Positions 21,920-31,788 of a DNA stretch of 64,000 nucleotides are shown piece after piece; within the stretch, counting starts at the first letter, position 1; each line of letters opens with the position of its first letter. Source of the DNA: Cephalotus follicularis. Taxonomy: Eukaryota; Streptophyta; Magnoliopsida; Oxalidales; Cephalotaceae. The notes under the pieces were generated by a model that was given only the letters and a program-made list of their open reading frames with translations, was not told the origin of the DNA and made no database searches. The stretch lies in assembly GCA_001972305.1 (NCBI GenBank), contig BDDD01000318.1, positions 310,001 to 374,000 of the forward strand, written 5' to 3'. The position numbers were made by a program, and so were the translations under genes.

Positions 21920-23279
21920 ATGAAGGATTGAAACCGATTTCTCTCTATCTACAGATGGGTTATTGAGATACAGGAACAGAATTTGCATTCCAGCCGATAG
22001 CGAGTTGAAGGAAGTGCTTCTTTCTCGAGCTCATAAATCTCGTCTCTCTGTTCATCCAGGGAGTACGAAGATGTATCATGACCTAAAACTTAGCTATTGG
22101 TGGACTGGCATGAAGAGAGAAATCGCAGAGTTTGTATCGAGATGCCTTACTTGTCAGCAAGTTAAGGCAGAACACCAGAGACCGGCAGGCTTGCTTCAGC
22201 CTTTGCTCATTCCCGGGTGGAAATGGGAGCACATTACCATGGATTTCGTGTCGGGGTTGCCTCTGACGCGTGACAGACATGATGGTATATGGGTTGTGGT
22301 CGATCGACTCACGAAGTCGGCCTACTTCCTACCGATTCGGATGACTTGTTCTAGAGAAAAGTTGTCTAGATTGTTCATGAAAGAGATTGTTAAAGCACAT
22401 GGAGCTTCTGTCAGCATTGTTTCGGATCGAGATTCTCGCTTCACTTCCGGGTTTTGGAGGAAGTTACAGGTAGCTATGGGTACAGAATTGAGTTTCAGCA
22501 CTGCTTTTCATCCCCAAACAGATGGTTTGTCCGAAAGGACCATTCAGACTTTGGAGGACATGCTTCGGGCATGCGTTCTCGACTTTGGAGGTAGTTGGGA
22601 TGACTACTTACATTTGATTGAGTTCTCGTATAACAATATTTATCACGAGAGCATACAGATGGCTCCCTACAAAGCCCTATATGGTAGGAAGTGCCGATCG
22701 CTAGTTTGTTGGGATCAGGTTGGTGAAAAGAGTATTTTGGGGCCAGAGATTGTACAAATTACCGCAGAGAAAGTGAAACTGATTAGAGACCGATTGATTG
22801 TTGCACAGAGTAGACAGAAAAGCTATGCTGATGTTCATCGCAGAGGCTTGGAGTTTAGTGTTGGTGACCATGTTTTCCTCAAAGTGTCGCCCACTAAAGG
22901 AGTCATGAGATTCAGGAAGAAAGGAAAGATTTCTCCTCGTTTTTTTGGACCCTTCAAGGTATTGGATCGGATTGGCCGACTTGCTTACAGGCTTGCTTTG
23001 CCTCCAGCATTGTCGGGGGTGCATGATGTGTTCCATGTTTCTCAGTTGAGGAGATATGTTCGAGATCCTTCACACATCATTGAGTATGGTCAGATTCAGC
23101 TGGAACCTGACTTATCATTTACAGAGACTCCTATACAGATTATTGACCGACAGATCAGAGTATTGAGGAAAAAGAACATCCCTTTGGTCAGTGTTCTATG
23201 ACAGTATCATGGTTCTATGGAGCACACCTAGGAGCGCGAGGACGATATGAGAGAGACATATCCTTTTCTCTTTGACTGA
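21920..23279 (+). pseudogene. Chromovirus integrase with decayed chromodomain
   Basis: The open frame 21963-23201 (412 codons) contains the HHCC zinc domain (H..H then CLTCQQVKAEH), the DDE core (D of ITMDFVSGLP, D of IVSDRDSRFT, E of SERTIQTLEDML), the GPY/F-type domain (FFGPFKVLDRIG) and the junction HDVFHVSQLRRYV. It then enters a Tekay-type chromodomain (RQIRVLRKKNIPLVSVL). That domain is cut by TGA at 23199-23201 and TAG at 23229-23231, both where tryptophan is expected; the frame continues to a natural-looking stop at 23277-23279. Upstream, protease, RT and RNase H are missing: gag joins directly to the integrase lead at about 21890-21925. Confidence 0.88.
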
Positions 23280-23319
23280 TTGTTTGTTTGACCGATGAAT
23301 CTGGGGACCAGATTTTTTT

Positions 23320-23332
23320 AAGGAGGGGAGAA
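23320..23332 (+). other. Polypurine tract
   Basis: AAGGAGGGGAGAA stands directly before TGTGACGA of the 3' LTR. It is a textbook plus-strand priming tract. Confidence 0.92.
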
Positions 23333-25469
23333 TGTGACGACCCGAATTCCCTTTTATACTGTTCATGCATACATCGTACCGTATTGGACCGTACTGAATT
23401 GTATTGAATTGAGGTATTCTTATACCTATTGATATTGTATTGATCATGTGCATGTATAGTCGGGATTCTGGGCTGAGGTTCGAAGAGTTGGTCGAATTGA
23501 CTATATAAGTCAATTTCTCACTCTTATCTCTTCATTCTTCACTCTTCTCCTTCTCTCTATCCTTCTCCCTCTCTCTCTCTAGCTGGAGCCTCCATCTTCC
23601 TCCCTTGCAGCTGGAATTGCATCTCCATCGACAAGGACAGTGATTACAAGTAGTGGCTTACCGATTGAACAAGAAAGTAGCGGATTATTGGGCGATTTCA
23701 GCCGATTGATCGATCGTTAGCTCAACTTTTGAAGCTTCAGTGAAAGGTAGGACTTCTTACTTGAATTGCATACTGCTTTATGGATTGATTGATTGAATTG
23801 CATGATTGAATGACTGATTGAATGATTAAATTGAATGTATTGAGTGGAATTGGGGTTTTTAGTAAATCCTTGACCTAATTGTTAATAGAAAGATTGATAT
23901 GTTAAATTGAAGGTTGTAGTTAGTTTTACTAACCTTAAAGAATGATTTTTAACCCTTGGTTTCTTAAAGAATGGATTTGATTGGATTTTGGCTTGAAAAT
24001 TGCTAGTTTTTTGCAAAAAAATCGGCCATTCCCAGCAAAGACATCGATCACTTTGCCCATGGACATCGATGTCTTTCGCTTTGGGATGCAGCCTCCTTGA
24101 TTTCGCAGCAAAGACATCGACGTCTTTGAAAGGCGTCGACGTCTTTTGCTTGAGACGCCTTTTCTCAGAGAAGACGTCGACGCGAGACATCGATGCGCAT
24201 TCCCAGGCCATTTTCATTGAAACGCGTCGACGTCTTTGTCCAAGGACATCGACGTCTTCGACCAAATTGAGAAAGACATCGACGTCTTTGAAAGACATTG
24301 ACGTCTTTCTACCGTTTTCAAAAGCATGCCCTGATACGCATCGACGTCTTTTGTTAAGGACATCGACGCCTTTCGGGCTGAATGGAGTTTTTAACTGTTA
24401 AAGCTGATTTTTCAACCCTTTTCACATTGCCGCTTGACCGGAACCTCACTTGAGGTATTCAAGCGTTTAAAACACAGTTTTCAATGGTTTTCAAAGATCG
24501 AATTGATAGATTGATGGAGTGACAGCTTGAGCCATAGGTGATGACTCAGTGACTTTCATTGACCAAATAGATGTTTATTCCTATTCCGTCGATTCAATTG
24601 TTACCGCCTAGCGGCTATCAATTGATTGATTGATTGATTGTTGGGTCATAGGTGTTGTTGTGAGTCTAAGTCGGTAAAATGGACGCACGTTCCCATCCCT
24701 CCATTAGGCACCACCACTTATTGACTTTACTTCGACATTGTATTGATACATTGATCGATTGCTTGAGTCATGAGTGTTGTTGTGAGTCTAAGTCGGTACG
24801 ATGGACGCACGTTCCCATTTCTCCATTAGACACCACCACTTATTGACTTTACTTACATTGTATCAACTTGATTAATTGATTGATTGATTGTATTGTATGG
24901 ATCCTATAGAGCGACCTTGGGGTTTACGTCGGCACGTTATCCGTATGCTCTGTTATGGGCCACTGTCATACGGGTAGTCTGATCGCCAATTGTACATGTA
25001 CATTTGCCATGTCATGCATTGATATTGTACACCGCACATTGATATTGTATAAATTATCACCGATATTGCACATTGTACATGCATACATGCTGTATGGGGT
25101 TTCTGCTTAGCCAGTGTGGCTACCCCATCCTTCGGGGTGAGGCTGTGTTGTACCTTTGTGCGCGGCATAGGTTGGGCAGCAGGTAGCAGTGGACAGAAGG
25201 ACTGAAGACCCGCTGACTGCACGACTTCGTGGGTATCTCGAAGCTGATAAAGATATTGTAGTGAAAGATGAATATGTATTGTATTGTAATGCTGTTTAAA
25301 GGATTGTTAATGTATTGAAAAGACCTGTTATGTATTGTATCTTCCGCAACTGATATGTATTGCAAAGTTAAAGTTTTTCTCATTTTTATATTGCTAGTCC
25401 CGACCATTGTATTGTGTATTGGATTGAGAGTAATGCCACGTGTCCGCCCTGCGGGCGCGGGGTGTTACA
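23333..25469 (+). mobile_element. 3' LTR of the chromovirus, 2,137 bp
   Basis: It begins TGTGACGACCCG and ends GTGTTACA. It is highly similar to the 5' LTR but lacks about 400 bases (joined at about 24936 after GTCGGCAC) and one CGTACCGTAT unit near the start. The repeat cluster at 24040-24375 has kept slightly more perfect GACGTC cores than the 5' copy. Confidence 0.93.
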
Positions 25470-25474
25470 AATTT

Positions 25475-26151
25475 TGATATCACTCCATTTAATTTTTTGT
25501 GGGATTAAAATGTTTGAATCATTTGTGACACATTTCATCATTGTTGTTTCACCTTTTAAACGATTTTGGACAAATCGAATTAGTAGCTTTGTAATGGACA
25601 TGGTGAATTATAGCAATGATTTCAGATCCAGGTAACATATTGTAACTATGGAATTTAATGTTAATCTTTAATGTTTCTAAAATATTTTTATCTGTTAAAG
25701 AAATGGTTAAATCTGGATACCCATCAAAATAGACAGATCCATTACATAGACTTGTTTCAATGGCTCCAATTAAGGAATCATCAAAGTTTAAATGTCTGGC
25801 ATCTCAGAAACATGCCAAGATTGAAGTATTTAATTCTTGCCTTGTTAATGGTTTAATATTTACTTGAACTAAAGCAAAATGAATATATTTAGAGTTTTTA
25901 GCTAATTTTTTAATGGTTTTCTCATCTAATAATTGGATATTTTGCTGAGTTTTAGTAATTTGTATAGATTGTTCAATTGTTTGAATTCTTTCAGTAAAAT
26001 TAAAGGGATTAAATGGATTATATTTATAAATTTCTTTGTTTGAAATCTTTGGGGGTTTTCAATTTTGCCATTGTTTTATTCTTTAATCTAATTCTTTATC
26101 TCTATTTGAATTATTACTAGTTTCTGAACCACTATATGATCTCGAAAACAT
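25475..26151 (-). pseudogene. Pararetroviral movement protein (30K family), N-terminal part
   Basis: Reading leftward from an ATG at 26151, the sequence encodes the pattern of plant-pararetrovirus 30K movement proteins: a block like IHFALVQVNIKPLTR, then DARHLNFDDSLIGAIE, then YFDGYPDLTISLTD and an FHSYNMLPGSE segment. Movement proteins enlarge plasmodesmata for cell-to-cell spread. The copy is broken by early stops (near 26095 and 26065), a stop in the middle (near 25800) and a frameshift near 25560, and its C-terminal part lies beyond the LTR insertion at 18257. An LTR retrotransposon would not normally carry this gene, which is the strongest evidence for caulimovirid ancestry. Confidence 0.7.
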
Positions 26152-26408
26152 AACTCTACATAATTTATTCATACATAAATCAAAATTTTAAAGTTTTAGT
26201 TTCACTGCGTGTAAGTATATGACCCCTCTAGCTAACGGAAGAGCGTTACGATGGTCTACTGGACTTACACTCCGTCTGCCCTACCATCCCAGTTCTCTAA
26301 CTGCTAGAATATGATCTAATCCTACACTCAGATAGGCACCCTACCCAGACGCTTAGAAACTTTGACTTAAAAATTTTATCAAGACGTATAAACTATCCAG
26401 GGATTTTG

Positions 26409-26420
26409 GGTCTGATACCA
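26409..26420 (-). other. Primer binding site, tRNA-Met type, minus strand
   Basis: On the minus strand TGGTATCAGACC occurs two bases after the terminal CCCCA of repeat C. Caulimovirids use this tRNA-Met site as position one of their genome, and LTR retrotransposons use the same primer. It orients the main copy as minus-strand. Confidence 0.85.
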
Positions 26421-26422
26421 TT

Positions 26423-27645
26423 TGGGGTACGGAAGCTAATAGTAATTTAAGCAAAGATAAATAACAGAAAAAGGGATAAAATGAAGCCAAAATTAAAGAA
26501 ATGTAGAAGCAGAGAATAGTTTCAAACAAAGATAGAAGTATAATTAAATAAAATAAAGAAATGACTAATACTGGATTTATATGACTGGAATTAAATACTG
26601 AATTGAAATAATAATTATATTGACTGAATATATATAAATGGCTGAAAGTAAATAAAATACTGAATTGAAATACTTAAAATAAAGTACATTAATTGAAAAC
26701 AATTGATATGAATAAGTTAAATGGAAAAGGTTCCACACTACCTAGCGGTGAACCGCCTGTTAGATGGTTCTTTTTAATACTGAAAGTAAATGACTGAATT
26801 AAAGTTTAAGGTACCACACTGTCAGGCGGTTGAACCATCCTTATAGAGGGATCTTAAACAATTAGTTAAGTAAATATTAAAATTAAATAACTTTCTCCAC
26901 TCTGTCAGACGAATAAACCGATCATGTCGATGGATAAGTTAAGTAAAATTGTTTTGCCTTTATTCAAAGAATCTTACCGGAATAGTTGCCGAAAAACTCA
27001 ATGAACAGCGACTAAACTCAATGAATAGTTTTCAAAAAATTTAATGAATAGTAAAAACTCAATGAATAGTTTTCAGAAAACTTAATGAATAGTAGAAAAT
27101 CAATGAATAGTTAATAGAATGTTCAATCAATAGTAGAACATAAATAATTTAAACAGATGAACACAAAAAAATATAACAATACTTAATTGATGATATGAAA
27201 TATGTACACAGTTTTCATAAAATAAAAACTTACATGGATATGGAGTATGTACAAAACTTACTTGAAATGATTGCCGGAACTTATGCCGGAATGCTTACAA
27301 TACTTCAATACTAGATGATGGTTCCAGTGTTTACACTTAGGCTCTAAGTGTTTACAACTAGAGAGAAATGGTTGAGAGAATTGGTTGGAGAATTCAAAGA
27401 CTTGAAAGGGAAACTAGACTTGTAAGAAACAAGATTAGAAAAATAAAAACTTGTGTGTGGAACTCCTTGTTGAACGAGTAAGGAAGACTTAGTATATATA
27501 AGCCTTGTTGAGTGGGTTTACTATTTGTGAATAGTAACTTGTCTGGTGGAGTTACTGTTCATGAATAGTATCTCGTCTTCTGAGTGCTTGGAATAGTGAA
27601 TGGCGGCTACGATATTGACTTGTTTTCCGTTGAATTGTTATTGCT
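26423..27645 (-). repeat. Terminal repeat C of the main pararetrovirus copy (5' side, promoter and leader)
   Basis: It matches copy B over about 1.2 kb. On the minus strand a TATATATA box (27493-27500) lies about 145 bases from the outer end, followed by roughly 1 kb of AT-rich leader to the primer site at 26420. A long leader between promoter and primer site is characteristic of pararetroviruses such as CaMV. The AATGAATAGT array is at about 26995-27115. The outer boundary is approximate and no target duplication was found. Confidence 0.75.
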
Positions 27646-27760
27646 CTCTTGTGTAGGACTGATTGATTTTCTTCTAATGATCTTTTGTAAATAATTAGAT
27701 ATATATAGAGAGATAAAGAATTGCTCATGTAGAGAGAAATTGTATTTAATTTGAGATGTA

Positions 27761-27833
27761 GCGCTTGTAGTTCAATCGATGCAATGCCTGCCTCCCAATC
27801 ATAATGTCGTAGGTTTGATCTCTATTTTGCGCC
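27761..27833 (+). tRNA. tRNA-Arg-like pseudogene or SINE head
   Basis: The 73-base segment GCGCTTGTAGTTCAATCGAT... follows the layout of plant tRNA-Arg(CCT). It has a matching A-box-like TAGTTCAATCG, an anticodon loop around CCTCCCAA and a B-box-like GGTTTGATCTC, with GCGC ends that pair. The stems carry several mismatches and the anticodon would read CCC. It is followed directly by CA and an A-run, which suggests retroposition of a tRNA or the 5' end of a tRNA-derived SINE, not a working gene. Confidence 0.5.
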
Positions 27834-27884
27834 AAAAAAAATTTCAGATTATATAAAATAATATAAACGAATTATATATAATTA

Positions 27885-28003
27885 TTATTTAAAAAAACCC
27901 TTTTTGAAACGAAAAAACCGTTTCAAAAGGGTATTTAAATAAAAAAAATCACCCCTTTTGAAACGGTTTTTATCCGTTTCAAAAGGCCTATTTTCTTGTA
28001 GTG
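27885..28003. mobile_element. CACTA (En/Spm) transposon terminus with subterminal repeats
   Basis: Read on the minus strand the segment begins CACTACAAGAAAATAGG at 28003, the classic CACTA-superfamily terminal repeat. It continues with alternating CCTTTTGAAACGG and CCGTTTCAAAAGG words (four copies, forming hairpins) up to about 27890. The opposite terminus is not in the window, but the same subterminal word occurs at 7507-7570. A three-base target copy would be ACA at 28004-28006. Confidence 0.8.
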
Positions 28004-28105
28004 ACATAAACTCAATTCTTGGATTTTGATTAGTTAAGATGTGAATCTCGCTATCGTGGTCACTTTGAGCACTAGGTATCAAAATTGGGTAGGTTATCTA
28101 TCATT

Positions 28106-28257
28106 CTCATCCACCGAACACATTAACCTCTCTCACCCACTGAGCACATGAGCCTCTGAACCCATTTCCAGTACACGCCTAAACACGAGATTGACCTTTC
28201 TCACCCACTGAGCACATTAGCCTCTAAACCCGTTTCTGGTACACGCTTAAACACAGG
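28106..28257. repeat. 68-bp tandem repeat
   Basis: Two copies of TCTCACCCACTGAGCACAT... begin at 28131 and 28199, and a third, partial copy begins near 28106. They include GAGCCTCTGAACCC and GTACACGCCTAAACAC blocks with several differences. I see no coding content. Confidence 0.75.
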
Positions 28258-28717
28258 CGTGGTCTGGCCGGTCCATGCCAGAATTGATTCAAACTGTGTT
28301 AAAGCTAGGCCTAGCCCGATTTTGAATCGGAGCTGAGCAGGCCTGGCCAAGCAGAGCAAAATTTGAATTTGGTGCAGTGCAGTGACGGTGCGGTACGTTT
28401 CTAGGGTTTGGGCAGTGCGATTCAAAATTTCAATCCGGTCAACCATTCGTACGAACTAAAAATTAAATATAGCTAGAAACAATAACAGAATTACGAGTTT
28501 CTAGTATAAATCGTAGAGAATAAAACAATGCTATAGTTTTAATTGAGTAGTCGATAAGTGAATGAAGTAATTTTTATTTATTGATTTGTTATTCACAATT
28601 TATACTCATGCAGGACAGGAGTTTATAAGTTCAAATTATTTAGCCGTTCACAGTGTATACTCATACGGGCCAAGAGTTTACACAGTTAACTAATACATAA
28701 TCCCATTTCGGTTCACT
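28258..28717. other. Likely subterminal and 3' flank of the hAT element; no gene recognised
   Basis: The stretch to about 28445 is GC-richer than its neighbours and has repeated TTTGAAT/ATTCAAA words around GGTGCAGTGC. Such mosaics are common near the ends of plant hAT elements, and the hAT coding remnant ends just to the right. No clear terminal inverted repeat or eight-base target copy was found, so this is inference from position. Confidence 0.3.
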
Positions 28718-28761
28718 CTTCATCGCTAGGAGTGTCTTCATCGGCGAAGGAAGTTGTCTGA

Positions 28762-29102
28762 TGTTGGAGTTGGTATCTACTTCGGCATATCAACAGTACG
28801 ATTATGACCCTATAAGGACACCAGGTTTTCTTAATCGGATGCAGGCCTGGTTTTATATTAATTATTAGTAGTTTGGGCCTAGCCCATAAATAGCTACTTG
28901 AATACTATGGTTTTCTAGTATTGATTATATAAACTATGAGGGTTTCTTATTCTCTATTGTAACAGAGAGTGGTGTGAGGAGACTATTAAATCTATAGTAA
29001 AATCGACGTAGCCCTGAACTGGGGTGAACCTGGGTAACTCTGTATCTTTTACTTTATGGTTATTTTTTGTTCTGTATGATTGATTGTTTGATAGGGATAT
29101 CA
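28762..29102 (+). mobile_element. Copia-type LTR inserted in the hAT gene (probably solo)
   Basis: The block starts TGTTGGAGTTGG, has a TATATAAA box near 28927, and contains the phrase AAATCGACGTAGCCCTGA followed by GGGGTGAACCTGGGTAACTC, common in plant copia LTRs just downstream of the polyadenylation region. It interrupts the hAT frame between the dimerisation domain and the last 14 codons. No internal region or second LTR is present. The right boundary and target duplication could not be settled by eye. Confidence 0.65.
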
Positions 29103-29492
29103 AAATCGTACATTTGAGCTTCTTAGAAAATCCATCCCTTCAGGCAAACATATAATTCCACTTATTGTGATGTCTAAGTTACTGTGTCTGTCGTAAAGAA
29201 CTCTGCCACCAGCAAAGAAAGCGATCTCTAAAGCAACTGTTGAGACCGGAGTTGTGAGCAAGTGCATGGGCCATGATGGAAAGGAAGGGATATTGTTATG
29301 TACGTACCTTCCACCGGTCGAGGACATCGATGTCATCGATCGACTTCTTCAATGCGCATGTATTGCGACTGATGCAACTCCGTTAGATAATGTTGGAGCT
29401 CATTGTTTCTCACCTACCTTGAAGCCCATGACGAACTTAATTGACTTGAAGACCCTGGGCTTCGGAATGGATATCATGAGGAGGTTATGCTC

Positions 29493-29526
29493 TTGCCCTT
29501 GCCCTTGCCCTTGCCCTTGCCCTTAT
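29493..29526. repeat. Hexanucleotide microsatellite (CTTGCC)n
   Basis: Five to six perfect copies of CTTGCC, inside the decayed hAT sequence. Antisense reading gives Ala-Arg repeats. It is probably a post-insertion expansion. Confidence 0.9.
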
Positions 29527-31277
29527 CTGAAGAAGGCGCATGAACCTGTTACACTGTACTAGTATACTTATTGCATAAATTTCAAATAGGTTAATTAAAT
29601 ATGAATATATCACATTTTTATCGTGCTGACCAAATGTATATTCAGGAGGGAATGAGGCCCTTATCAAATGTAAAGTATGCATCGAACTCTACAAGTTAAT
29701 TCTAGGATCTACCATAACTACCAATAAAAAAAACAAAAGAATCTCCTTGAAGTACTTCAAAAATTTCTTTTCCATGAAACTGCACATTTCTCCAAAATGA
29801 TCATTATTCATGTATTCATTAAAACAAACACAAATCTCATACAATCTAAATACAACTCAATTAGTTGGTACATAATATTGTCTAGAGAATAAAGTGGTCA
29901 ACTCATCGCATTTAGACAGAAAATTAACTACCATATAAGAGTTATCCCACACTCTCTTAGAACAATGGTAATTGAGAGAGAGGTTGTCTATATGTGCAAG
30001 ATAGTTTACACATTTTGTATATTGAATTCCATCTACTTTGGACATTCACTAACAACCCCTTATATTTTAAACCATGTTTATGGCATATTTTCCTGAAATC
30101 TTCTTTTCTAGACACAAACCATTTAACAAATAATACAATATTTATAATATTTTAAGCATGTTTAGACAATGTTAAACCATATTGTACAACTAAATTTATG
30201 ATATGATACACACATCTAATATGAAATAAAGCACCATCTAGCACTAGGTTTAGTTTACTCTTAAGTATATTAATTGCATTTGTATTATAACCGACATATG
30301 ATAAATATCATACTCATGTGCAACCAATTCTATATGTCTTACTATATCATTACCAATGTATGGGTGTTCCAATACAAGGAATGAAATAATTCTTTTTTGC
30401 ACAAGCCATTTACTATCAATGTATTTTATGTAATGCAAAAAAACAACCACGTACACTACTTGTCAATATGTCCGAGGTAAGTGCAGAGCTATTTATTTCT
30501 GTAAAACAATCAATCATTTTTTGTTTCTCTACTCTAAACTTGTTTATATAGTCTCTGACAAATGTTTGCCTAGTTATCATCTGCGCAGGCGGATTAACTC
30601 CAGTGCTTATCCAATCTCTAAACATTGGATGGTCAACAACGCTAAAGGGTAATTCCATGCATATAATAAGATTAATTAAATTTTGTCTATGCACGTCATT
30701 GAAAATTTGAAAGTTACTAGAGTCGGCACCGATAGCGACCGTCAATGCTTGAGCGCCTAATCCAATGTTGTGTTCTTTAAGGCATGGTATCAAGTGTCTC
30801 ATATAAGTACCGGTGTCTTGACCCTTTTGAATAATAATGTAATGTTTGGCATTACATACATTGCAGAATACCCGCTGAACACCATCAATTTCACGGATTT
30901 CCATGTACTCCCAAACTAACGAGCGTTGATGCTTATCGAGCCTTGCAGCAGGAACAGGGTTAGGTTACGGTGGAGGAGCTTCGAACGCTAGGGGCCTAGG
31001 GCTACAGGATTTGAAGGCATTTGTATCAAAATTATAATTAATGCACTCTATTGATTATTATAAAATGACAAATAATAAATGCTACCTCAAATTAATAATA
31101 GAAAAACTACTTTGATGTAAACAAAAATTGGGAAGCTAGAGTTTACTATATCTGGAACTGAGAATACCAACCATAAATACATTCTATAACTTTTTGGTCA
31201 AGTGAGTATTCTTGTCCTAGTTAAGTCTTGTAAGGTCTTATGGCCATCCAACGAAAAAACTTTCATGTTTTAATATT

Positions 31278-31788
31278 CTTGTTGATTTGAAAAAAATCCG
31301 CATTTTATGGAGATGCTGACACGTGTCCTAGAAAACAATGGATATGGGTTGACTACCCAGATCATGGTCATAATGAGGAGAAATTTTCTTTTCTATTATG
31401 GATAAAGAATCGGAAGAGATAAGGAAACATCCCTAAAAATTAGGCGGTTTCCTAGGGACCATTAACTCCACCCCATGATGCTTCTTAGGGACCATTAACT
31501 CCACCTCATGATGCTTGTTGGACAGTTACAACAGTGGACTATAAATACCCCTTACAATAATGATACAATGGTTGATCACTTTCTCTCTCACATATACACT
31601 CTTCTTCTCTCTCAAACGCTGATTTTAGCATCGGAGGATCCCCGAGAGTAAAAGTATGCAGGGAAGACCAGAGATAGCAGGAAGCAGACCACCACAGAAC
31701 ACTCTTCAGAGTATCGTCATCTCTTCCCCAACAAATAAACCCTCCGTTCACTGGAGAACGGTTGATGAATAATTTTCTGTACACTTGT
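31278..31788. mobile_element. Solo LTR (Tat-like), 501 bp, with target duplication CTTGT
   Basis: The LTR (31283-31783) runs from TGATTTGAAAAAAATCC to TTTTCTGTACA between two copies of CTTGT (31278-31282, 31784-31788). A TATAAATA box is at 31540-31547. A GGAGGATCCCCGAGAG segment parallels the GGAGAGTCCCCGAGAG of the Tat LTRs nearby. It contains a 33-bp tandem duplication (31453-31485 and 31486-31518). No internal domain is present. Confidence 0.9.

Larger units (their letters stand above)
18253..25474 (+). mobile_element. Tekay/Del-type chromovirus LTR retrotransposon, internally deleted, target duplication AATTT
   Basis: The element spans 18258-25469 and is flanked by AATTT (18253-18257 and 25470-25474). 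It has LTRs (18258-20816 and 23333-25469), a primer site, gag, integrase with chromodomain, and a polypurine tract, but no protease, RT or RNase H. It sits inside the movement-protein frame of the pararetrovirus-like sequence, and the paralogue at 10481-10510 shows the empty site. It cannot move on its own. Confidence 0.95.
28718..31010 (-). pseudogene. hAT-family transposase pseudogene (RICESLEEPER/Ac type)
   Basis: On the minus strand the order matches hAT transposases. A BED zinc finger comes first (about 30780-30990; FCNVCNAKH...), then a frame with MELPFSVVDHPMFRDWI and QKMIDCF...ALTSDILTS (30416-30900). Next comes the catalytic-core region with YIDSKWLVQKRIISFLVLEHP (30250-30420), a stretch near 30150-30250, and VNFLSKCDELTTLF (29857-30045). 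After that come FGEMCSFMEKKFLKYFKE (about 29730-29820) and the C-terminal dimerisation segment TTPVSTVALEIAFFAGGRVL (29100-29260). The last codons, ending in DEDTPSDEE-stop, lie at 28718-28761, beyond an inserted LTR. Stops, frameshifts and the insertion make it dead. Confidence 0.85.

Noticed and set aside
29254..29562. Plus-strand 102-codon ORF
   Set aside because: It lies opposite the hAT dimerisation domain and ends in the CTTGCC microsatellite; the minus strand is the coding one.
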